Assembly (NCBI GenBank): GCA_944474755.1
Contig: OX104111.1
Coordinates: 100,741,178 to 100,805,177, forward strand
Reading direction: 5' to 3'
Source of the DNA: Limnoperna fortunei
Lineage: Eukaryota; Mollusca; Bivalvia; Mytilida; Modiolidae
Length of the DNA: 64,000 bases
Part shown: positions 57,701 to 64,000 of the stretch, one piece after another
Layout of the letters: each line of letters starts with the position of its first letter
Numbering within the stretch: position 1 is the stretch's first letter
Made by a program: the position numbers and the translations under genes
Notes under the pieces: generated by a model
Told to the model about the DNA's origin: nothing
Databases searched by the model: none
The model's input: the letters and a program-made list of their open reading frames with translations, nothing else

Positions 57701-60700
57701 TCTTCAACATGAAAATGTAATTATTTCTCGACAACTCTGCTGACCTTACAATCTGTATATGAATTATTCCTGCATGTTTTGACTTTCAATGTGCCAGAAG
57801 GTCAGTGGTTTTCTCTGGGTACTATGACCTCCTCCCCCAATTAAAACTGGACACCATGAAATAGCTGAAAATTGCTGAAAGTGGAATTAAACAACATTCA
57901 AACAAAAATATAATGTTTCAGTCAAGGTGATATGGTGACTGTAGTTTTACTATTGGCCCATATGAAATTTATTTCTATCAATTTCCTCCCTACCTTCTCA
58001 ACTTTCCATGCAGCTCCTGTATTCATGTCAGTATGTTCAAGTCTTATTTTACGAAGTTCACCAAGATCTTCTAATTCAATCTTAACCTAAGGTAAAAAGA
58101 GTGCAATTCTAATACAAAAGTACAATAACATCTTAAATATGGAAATTTAACATGATCAGATCATTGCAGAAATGGCTTCTAAGACAGTTCAAAGTTTAAA
58201 TTGAAAATCCAGTCAAGCATAGAAAATGACTAAATTAAATTATGAAAAATCTCGGTTTTATGTATCTTGTACTAGAACAATAAGTGTAAATAAGCTTACA
58301 TCAAATGTGTCAGTACTTCCTGCCTGGAAGAAGTCATAGCTTGGTTCTCCTAATGGAATCTGACCCGAGTTACCAGCATCGCCATACACCGTCAGAAATA
58401 CCTGATCATCAAATCCTACTGATTCTTTACTTGTTATGACAGTTACTTTAAAGTCTCCATCTATTTAGAAAAAAGATTTCTTCAAACATACACAACAACA
58501 AGAAATATCACCTTGGAAATAAAGTGAGCATATTTTATTAAACCTACTGGTATGAAAATATGCTGATATTTAACAACAAGTGTTAATACTATAAGATCAA
58601 ATTCAGGAGACTGGGCAAAAATGTTTGGAGCTGTTTTTTGCCTACTACAGTTTAAAGCTGTTTACAGTTTCTTCCTGTTTATTGTTTATTATAATTTTTC
58701 ATGAACATTGAACAAAATTTATAAATATGAACAAAGAACATTTTAAAAAAAAAATAGTTTCTGAAGGGAGTTAAATGCTATAAGGATAGACATTTACCCA
58801 CAGGTTCTTGGAGTGGAGTTTGAGCAGGAGTAATAACAAGTTCTGAAGGTGAAGGACTTCTGGCAGGTGTTGGACTTCTGTCATCTTCATGTCTGTTGAC
58901 TGGTTCATCTGAATGCTTTTCCTGTAAATCAATAGTGGGGGATTTAACTCCTGCTTTTGGCAATGGTGACTTAGCAGCTTCAACAATTGGACTTGAAGAT
59001 TTTATTTCAGGCTGAGGTGATTGGTTTTTAGTTTTTGGTTCTGGTGTTTTCACATTATGTTCTGGGCTAGAGATTTTCTTCTGGGGTTCTTGAGTGGGTG
59101 ATTTCTTTTGAGTCTCTGGAGTTGATGCCTTCTTTTGAGACTCAGGATTTAGAGTTTTCTCTGGAGTTGATGCTTTAGTTTGAAGCTCTGGAGTCAGTAC
59201 TTTCTTTTGAGGCTCTTGATTTGGTGCTTTCTTTTGAGGCTCTGGAGTTGGTGCTTTCTTTTGAGGCTCTGAAGTTGATGCTTTCGTTTGAGGCTCTGGA
59301 GTAGGAACTTTCTTTTGAGGCTCTTGATTTGGTGTTTTCTTTTGGGGCTCTGGAGTTGGTGCTTTATGTTGAGGCTCTGAAGTTAAGGCTTTCTGTTGTG
59401 ACTCTGGAATAAGTGCTTTCTGTTGAGGCTCTGTATTTGGTGCTTTCTGTTGAGGCTCTGTATTAGGTGCTTTGTGTTGAGGCTCTGGAACAGGTGGCTT
59501 GTTCTGTTCTAGTACTTTAGCATCAAGTTTTGGAGTAGGAGATTTTACAGGAGGTATTGGACTTTTTGCTTTTGATACTGGCTCTTGTTTTGAATTTTTC
59601 TCTTCTGCAACTAAGTGAAAAAACTTAATTTATAATTTTAGCCTATAAACAAACTCAGATTTAATAGTTCATAATGAAGCATAAAAGAAAATTTATCCAA
59701 GCAATGTAACATATTACATATTATGTTTTTAACTTTACTGAATCATCTGTTACATCAAATCATACAAATAGCCAATTGAGATATCAGGTCCTGCTTACCC
59801 CTGCAATTGGGTATTAAATAAGCTTCAACAATCTGAAATTATAGTCACACTCAGTTTATGATTTAAGACTGTATTAGGTATCACACATATTAAATACAGA
59901 ATAAAGAATACAGATTTTAACCTGAACCCATAAAAGGTCAGAGAAAACTTTGTAACTCAGAAAAATGGTCAGATGATTAAATATCTCACAGAATTGAGTC
60001 CGGTCTTACACCCAGGCCTCAGAAAAATGGTTAGATGACTAAATATCTCACAGAATTGAGTCCGGTCTTACACCCAGGCCTCAGAAAAATGGTTAGATGA
60101 TTAAATATCTCACAGAATTGAGTCCAGTCTCACACCCAGGCCTCAGATAAATATCACAAGTATAAATGTATCATGTATAGACCAATGATTAACAATGAAA
60201 GATTCAACACTTAGCACAGCATGCAATCAAACCAATACCTGGAGACGGTACTTTAGGTTTGACTTTTGCAGAGGGAGTTCTGTCCCTTAATCTATAAGTT
60301 TCACTACCTGGCCTCTTAGGAAATAAAGTCCTTTCTATTTTATGATCTCCTTCTTCCTTTGATAACCATCTGAAAAAAAACAAAAAATACTTAATAACAT
60401 ATAATTAAATAAAAATATAAATCACTATTTGGAGTACTTTCCTTTGATCTTATGTGGGTTATTATCCCAACCATCCTCACAAGTCAGGTTTTCTGTGTCC
60501 ACATGTGTCCACGAAACCCTGACAAACTTAGATAGGAAATTCCCGGGCTAGCAGTCACTATTTTGATTGGCTACATCATACCTTAATGTAGCCAATCAAA
60601 AGCTCGCTTTCATTCACAACTTGGTTAGAGGATATCTGGATGTCGATTGTAAATAAAGCAAACGGATGTGTTGCTTAGACCATGTAAAAAAATTAGTGTA

Positions 60701-63184
60701 TTTTGTACAGTAGTGTTAATAGTTTGTCAGAGTTTTGTAGACACAGAAACCCTGACTTGTGAGGATGTATCCCACCTCACTCTGGCATCAAGAAATACAA
60801 ATCCATTTAAACAGTGAAAAGCAAAAAAATGTTACATATTTTAAGTAGTTCATCCCCTTTAATATCACTGCATATCCTTCTTAATCAACAAATCAAGTTT
60901 TATAAATTAATATTATTTAAATGGATCAAAAATAAAAATAATTAGTAGGTTTTAGACAACAATTCAAAAATCTATAAACTTTACAGATGTAAATGATTAC
61001 CATATTTTCGAGAATACAATTTATATCCAAATATAACAGTCATGATCATTTTAACGAAAACTAGATATCAGTAAGATGGTATCCAGCTCTGTGGGCCCCC
61101 AACCTTGAGGTCAAAGTCAAAGGTCATCAACCATGTTATGCGACACATTGTCTTGATATTATCTACCTACAAACCAAATATCAAAAGGATACCTCTAAAG
61201 ATAAAAAAGTTATAGCTCAAAAAGGAGTAGCTTTGAATGGATGGAAGAATGGACGGAGGGCCCTAATTAAATTTTTCATTCATATACAATCACACATGTA
61301 CATTGGTCATGTCTGTTTTTACTCAAAGATTACACTAATGTCAAAATATCCATAATGACTATAAAAGTTTGAAATCACCATTAGGTCACATCAAAGCTAT
61401 ATCTTTAATGGATGTCTTTACAAAGCATTGGTACAAAGTAGTATTTAAAGAAAAATATGCTATCAATGTTTGGACCATTAAGGCAAATACAAATTGGAGA
61501 TCCATTCAATACCAAACCCAAAAGGAATTCTCTTAATAAAGCAGTGATTTAAAGGTATACTCATATAGACTAGTTTATTAACTAAATATATTATTGACTT
61601 ACTGGTTACATGGAAAGACCACTTCTTCTGTAGCCATCTCAGATTCTGTGATTACTACTTTATCTAGGTACCAACCTGAACCTGAAAAAAAAATGTCTTT
61701 GCTCTTACCAAAAAATGACAATTCTAATTTAGAAGTACAGACACAATTCTAAAAAAAGCATCTAATTAAATTAAAAAATCGATATGCACAGGGGTGCAAA
61801 AGCCGAGTTGCCTTATTTTATTAACCAAAACTTTCATTAAAATCGGTTGAGAACTTTTTGAGTTATGGTCCAGAAACCACTAATTCAAGAAATTTTCTAA
61901 CGTTTTTCTGTCAATGTGACCTTGACCGGATTTACCCCAAAATCAATAAGGTTCCCCCTCTTATGGTATGTAACAATATACCAAAGTTATATTAAAATCT
62001 GTTGAGAACTTTTTGATACAAGACAACATAAGCATATAGAATAAATCAAAGAATAATCTCTCATCAATATACAAGGAACAAAATAGTGCTTACCTACTCC
62101 ATCTGCATTATGTCCAATGACAACTTTCTGTAGGATTCCTAAAGACACAGCTTCTACCACAAACACATCTTCCTAAAAAGTAATTTATTAAAAAGGTCTA
62201 AAGATGAATGTTAAACATTAATCAGTTAAGACTTGGACCAATGTAATTAAATATTTAACAAACAAAAAAGCAGCATTATTAACATGTATCAACACTTTAT
62301 TCTTATAGACAGAAAGAATAAATTACATAATAATATAAAATAAATTTCGAAACAAATCAAATTTGTCTTTTTAGTTCTATTTATGAGATGCTGTAAACAC
62401 TGTTTCTAAGTAAAGTCAATCATGTATATTAAATGATACTAAGCTCCTTAATTGGCAGGTGTCCCTTATACAGATGTGTACATGACACTTCATAAGCAGT
62501 GTTTTGTCATATAATTATATATTGGTCAGGTTTATATAATAAATTTCTTGCCTGATTTCTCTCAAACTTGTCATCATGAGTTTTGGATTTCTTTAGTATC
62601 CTGCGACCTGTACTACCATGATCACCATGGATAATTATATACACTTCTGCATCAGTCCCAGAACTTCTAATATCACCTGTAAATGTCCTTACTTGGTACT
62701 GAAGAACTGAAAAAAAATTGACTATTGATCAAATCCTAAAAAGTAAGTATTATGAATAATATAGTGTAATGTAACTGTTGGAAAGACTATAAATGACATG
62801 TAATCTTAAACCTTAAGTGTACTGTAACTGGCAAGTTGTTGGAAATTATAGCCAAAAGAAGATGTGTTAAAGACATGTAATCTTAAACCATGTGGTGAAA
62901 TTGTGTGGTTAACATCATAATATTGCACACAATATAAAAAGTAAACTTTGACCTATTGCAACTCAAAACTTTAACTGAAAATAATTTTAAAATAACCATG
63001 ATATAAATACCTTTAGGAATATTGATAGCAGGCCATGCTGCTGGAATCTCTTACCTTTAGGAATATTGATAGCAGGCCATGCTGCAGGTATCTCTTTCCA
63101 TCCATCATTAACTTCATCTACAACCAACCAATCTTTGACCTCATAAGAGAACACATCACCTGTGTCAACATCTTCACATTTAAC
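51618..63184 (-). CDS. LOXHD1: LOXHD1-like PLAT/LH2-domain protein, 3' part of gene (12 coding exons)
   Basis: CDS (complement) join: 63055-63184, 62552-62706, 62094-62172, 61603-61681, 60239-60369, 58798-59610, 58300-58460, 57994-58086, 57250-57379, 54060-54214, 52384-52541, 51618-51732; 2199 nt, all phases agree. The 732 visible residues hold the end of one PLAT domain (1-40), a full PLAT (~44-160: DAEVYIIIHGDHGSTGRRIL, GSGWYLDKVVI, FPCNQWL), a Pro/Lys/Glu-rich linker (~190-460) and two further PLAT domains (~463-590, ~591-715). Tandem PLAT domains are the architecture of LOXHD1, a protein of mechanosensory hair-cell stereocilia in mammals; PLAT domains bind membranes or proteins. Function in this animal is inferred only. 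The 5' part lies beyond the window, and the linker suggests a divergent or lineage-specific family member. Confidence 0.85.
52120..52270 (-). mobile_element. very degenerate SINE fragment
   Basis: Order of blocks (GGTGGAGTACCCAATGAGAC, GGCAATCACTGTCAATAAAG, ACTTGAACTCAAAACCACAG, TGTCAACACACTAC) follows the minus-strand SINE body and head, heavily diverged. Confidence 0.4.
52384..52541 (-). CDS. LOXHD1: LOXHD1-like exon, fourth PLAT middle and end
   Basis: Encodes TDTFVIEAVDLGRLEALIIG, SDWFLEKVSVKE and YVFPCG; phases 0 and 2. Confidence 0.9.
53064..53604 (-). mobile_element. CTAG-ended Helitron-like repeat with nuclear-receptor-like direct repeats
   Basis: On the minus strand it ends AGATGGGTACCATCT hairpin, then CACTGATATCTAG next to T. 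Three ~160-bp internal units each contain AGGTCA-type direct repeats followed by TCAACCATGGTATGCGACA. A perfect AGGTCAAAGGTCA lies at 53261-53273. Relatives at 54958-55030 and 61061-61265. Confidence 0.6.
53605..53640. repeat. CTAGAGGCTC-family end fragment
   Basis: CTAGAGGCTCTGAAGAGCCT matches the hairpin-plus-CTAG end of the elements at 13504-14992 and 35903-37917. Confidence 0.55.
54060..54214 (-). CDS. LOXHD1: LOXHD1-like exon, fourth PLAT start
   Basis: Encodes YILEIETGDEPGAETNELVH, VNLFGTLGDCGKRYL and ends KFQRGQ; phases 1 and 0, donor TCAA|GTAAGT. Confidence 0.9.
54795..54945 (-). mobile_element. 5'-truncated SINE
   Basis: Minus-strand tail and body from GTTTGTTTGAATGATGTTTA to GTCAATTAAGATTAGAGTAG; head missing; small internal deletion near 54855. 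Confidence 0.8.
54955..55037 (-). repeat. fragment of the 53064-53604 repeat family with triple AGGTCA
   Basis: CTAGATATCAGGGAGATGGT then ACCCATCTCTGTGGGCC. AGGTCAAGGTCAAAGGTCA at 55007-55025 has three perfect half-sites (spacing 0, then 1). Confidence 0.7.
55040..57240. other. LOXHD1-like intron sequence, no feature seen
   Basis: AT-rich, no repeat family or additional exon recognised. Confidence 0.45.
57250..57379 (-). CDS. LOXHD1: LOXHD1-like exon, third PLAT end
   Basis: Encodes VILQDLYRNDTMEFAVNKNL and a linker with a His-rich QHKHHARQG; phases 0 and 1. Confidence 0.88.
57795..57907 (+). mobile_element. 5'-truncated SINE
   Basis: Plus-strand SINE 3' half from GGTTTTCTCTGGGTACTATG through AAAACTGGACACCATGAAAT to CATTCAAACAAAA. 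Confidence 0.82.
57994..58086 (-). CDS. LOXHD1: LOXHD1-like exon, third PLAT middle
   Basis: 31 codons, VKIELEDLGELRKIRLEHTD then MNTGAAWKVEK; phases 0 and 0. LGELRKIRLEH and the W-x-x-EK motif are PLAT hallmarks. Confidence 0.9.
58300..58460 (-). CDS. LOXHD1: LOXHD1-like exon, third PLAT start
   Basis: Encodes DGDFKVTVITSKESVGFDDQ, VFLTVYGDAGNSGQIPLGE and ends GSTDTFD; phases 1 and 0. Confidence 0.9.
58798..59610 (-). CDS. LOXHD1: LOXHD1-like large exon encoding the repetitive proline-rich linker
   Basis: An 813-nt exon open throughout (phases 1 and 1; acceptor TTTTTCACTTAG, donor GTGG|GTAAAT). It encodes about 15 copies of a nine-residue repeat around KKAPTPEPQ, then a Ser/Pro/Glu-rich segment (RSPTPARSPSPSELVITPAQ). 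Probably disordered. The exon is far longer than the PLAT exons. Confidence 0.88.
59090..59490 (-). repeat. 27-bp coding minisatellite (nine-residue KKAPTPEPQ repeats)
   Basis: The unit on the plus strand is TTTTGAGGCTCTGGAGTTGG then TGCTTTC, about 15 copies. The period is a multiple of three, so copy-number change keeps the frame. Confidence 0.92.
59955..60150. repeat. 62-63-bp tandem repeat, three copies
   Basis: The unit includes CAGAAAAATGGTTAGATGAT, ATCTCACAGAATTGAGTCCG and TTACACCCAGGCCT, repeated three times almost unchanged, about 90 bp from an exon. Confidence 0.92.
60239..60369 (-). CDS. LOXHD1: LOXHD1-like exon, linker start
   Basis: Completes the FPCNQWLS motif, then a basic linker (DRTPSAKVKPKVPSPG); phases 2 and 1. 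Confidence 0.85.
60472..60767. mobile_element. MITE with ~28-bp TIRs and 9-bp target duplication
   Basis: TIR CATCCTCACAAGTCAGGTTT at the left, with the inverted copy (AAACCCTGACTTGTGAGGAT then G) at the right. Flanks TATCCCAAC (60463-60471) and TATCCCACC (60768-60776) differ at one base. A central hairpin pairs TTTTGATTGGCTACAT with ATGTAGCCAATCAAAA. Confidence 0.8.
61061..61265 (-). repeat. truncated copy of the 53064-53604 repeat family
   Basis: CTAGATATCAGTAAGATGGT, then AGGTCAAAGTCAAAGGTCA and one internal unit; ends near GGATGGAAGAATGGACGGAG. Confidence 0.65.
61603..61681 (-). CDS. LOXHD1: LOXHD1-like exon, PLAT end
   Basis: Encodes GSGWYLDKVVITESEMATEE then VVFPCNQ; phases 1 and 2. 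GSGWYLD and FPCNxW are PLAT signatures. Confidence 0.9.
61770..62030 (-). repeat. diverged relative of the 47179-47762 repeat
   Basis: Contains TTCTAACGTTTTTCTGTCAA then TGTGACCTTGACCGG and CCCCAAAATCAATAAG, the internal unit of that family; both ends decayed. Confidence 0.5.
62094..62172 (-). CDS. LOXHD1: LOXHD1-like exon, PLAT
   Basis: Encodes EDVFVVEAVSLGILQKVVIG then HNADGVG; phases 0 and 1. The pattern F-x-V-E-A-V-x-LG-x-L-x-K-V-x-IGH is the PLAT middle motif. Confidence 0.9.
62552..62706 (-). CDS. LOXHD1: LOXHD1-like exon, PLAT core
   Basis: Acceptor TTTTTTTTCAG, phases 1 and 0. Encodes YQVRTFTGDIRSSGTDAEVY and IIHGDHGSTGRRILKKS, typical PLAT strands. The donor is CAG|GCAAGA, a non-canonical GC donor. 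Confidence 0.9.
63011..63097 (-). repeat. 44-bp tandem duplication of an exon 3' end and its splice donor
   Basis: 63055-63097 is the end of the LOXHD1-like exon; 63011-63054 repeats CTTTAGGAATATTGATAGCA then GGCCATGCTGC with a few changes. Minus-strand donors are AAAG|GTAAGA (63055 edge) and AAAG|GTATTT (63011 edge). Confidence 0.9.
63055..63184 (-). CDS. LOXHD1: LOXHD1-like exon (first in window)
   Basis: Acceptor TTTTTACAG, donor CCTAAAG|GTAAGA, phases 0 and 1. Encodes VKCEDVDTGDVFSYEVKDWL and onward, the end of a PLAT domain plus linker. Its last ~43 bases and donor are duplicated at 63011-63054. Confidence 0.85.
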
Positions 63185-63280
63185 CTGTAAAAAATACAAA
63201 TATGACAGAATAATGACAGCCTCAATCAACACATGAAGGATGTTTACATAAAAAGCTTTAGTGTTAATTTTCCAATACAT

Positions 63281-63440
63281 GGGGCCTCGGTGGCAGAGTG
63301 GTTAAGGCAGTTTGTCTACTATTGATCATGTGGTCTGTCAACACTGAGATTGCTGGTTCGGGTCTCACTGCGTGCAGGGTGTACAGGACTCCAATCTTAA
63401 TTGACAAGATTGCAAGTTTTCCTACTGCAGGTTGGGTGGT
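63281..63440 (+). mobile_element. SINE 5' part joined to a minisatellite
   Basis: Head GGGGCCTCGGTGGCAGAGTG, B box GGTTCGGGTCT, body to GGTTGGGTGGTTTTCTCATG. The rest of the SINE is replaced by the array at 63440-63800. Confidence 0.85.
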
Positions 63441-63800
63441 TTTCTCATGGGATACCAATGGGGATTCATTTTATTCACAGGATATGAATGCAGATTCATT
63501 TCTATCATGGGATACCAATATGGATTAATTTTAATTCATTGAATACCAATGTGGATTCATTTTTTGTCATATGAGATACCAAGGTGGATTCATTTTTTGT
63601 CATATGAGATACCAATGTGGATTCATTTTTATTCATGGGATACCAATGTGGATTCATTTCTATTCATACTTTACCATATGGACTGAAATCTATTCATGGT
63701 ATACCAATTTGGATTAATTTGTATTCATATGATACCTATGTGGATTCATTTCTAATCATGGGATACCAATGTGGATTCATTTTTATTTATGGGATACCAA
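63440..63800. repeat. ~31-36-bp minisatellite, about 11 diverged units
   Basis: The unit is near GGGATACCAATGTGGATTCA then TTTTTATTCAT, with length and sequence variation. It starts at the point where the SINE reads CTCCGGGTAC in other copies. Confidence 0.9.
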
Positions 63801-64000
63801 ATTTGTGGATTTAGTGGGACCAACATATACTCAACAAAATACAATTTGTGGTTACTCAGAAGCATCTTCAAACCATGCCACACACAAAATTAAAATGAAT
63901 GAGCAGTATTTATAATATAAATATAATAATCAATTACACAGAGTGAATGATAAAAATATAATCATGAGTTTCATCTTAATGCATTTCAGGAAGTGATAAT
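63801..64000. other. right edge of window, no exon seen
   Basis: No exon of the LOXHD1-like gene was recognised; the next upstream exon is expected outside the window. Confidence 0.4.

Noticed and set aside
63298..63814. Open frames of 65-76 codons
   Set aside because: They lie in a SINE head and its attached minisatellite.

Overview
The window is AT-rich, intron-rich animal DNA, most likely from a bivalve mollusc. The taxonomic reading rests on the repeats: a tRNA-derived SINE with a long conserved body, repeats with 'gggcaataactcc' and 'agctcacctg' motifs, and many small inverted-repeat transposons. This is inference from repeat style; no species is claimed.

Two protein genes can be reconstructed exon by exon, and they converge tail to tail. 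(1) NDC1, plus strand, 4240-43568: 16 coding exons, all phases compatible, 565 codons plus stop. It encodes the transmembrane nucleoporin NDC1 (TMEM48), which anchors the nuclear pore complex in the pore membrane. (2) A LOXHD1-like gene, minus strand, from beyond 64000 down to 51618: the last 12 coding exons (732 codons plus stop), giving the end of one PLAT domain, a complete PLAT domain, a proline/lysine-rich linker with nine-residue repeats, and two more PLAT domains. A possible third gene enters at the left edge as one minus-strand exon (1-64).

Most other sequence is repeats, mainly in NDC1 introns. By region: 1-4.2 kb, inverted paralogous segments, a SINE and palindromic elements; 6.4-8.0 kb, an hAT-like element with a Mutator-like MITE inside it; 12.7-15.8 kb, a tandem array of splice-site copies, then a SINE split by a Helitron-like element and joined to a 19-bp minisatellite; 16.5-18.8 kb, a second Mutator-like MITE and a LINE reverse-transcriptase relic; 21-22 kb, a 146-bp tandem array; 23.2-28.5 kb, a 5.26-kb CACTA-like element with ~980-bp terminal inverted repeats; 31.4-34.0 kb, a dead Tigger/pogo transposon; 35.2-38.8 kb, a second pogo-type relic with a BrkDBD-like transposase fragment, itself interrupted by a 2-kb Helitron-like element; 40.3-41.1 kb, a short non-autonomous relative of it; 43.6-51.6 kb, a gene-poor intergenic region; 51.6-64 kb, the LOXHD1-like gene with SINE fragments, DR1-bearing repeats and a MITE.

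The most unusual signal is a tandem array just after NDC1 exon 5. The exon's last ~16 bases plus its 5' splice site are copied six more times. Each copy joins a pyrimidine-AG to GTAAGT, the layout of a recursive-splice site. Two smaller duplications of exon end plus donor occur elsewhere in the window.
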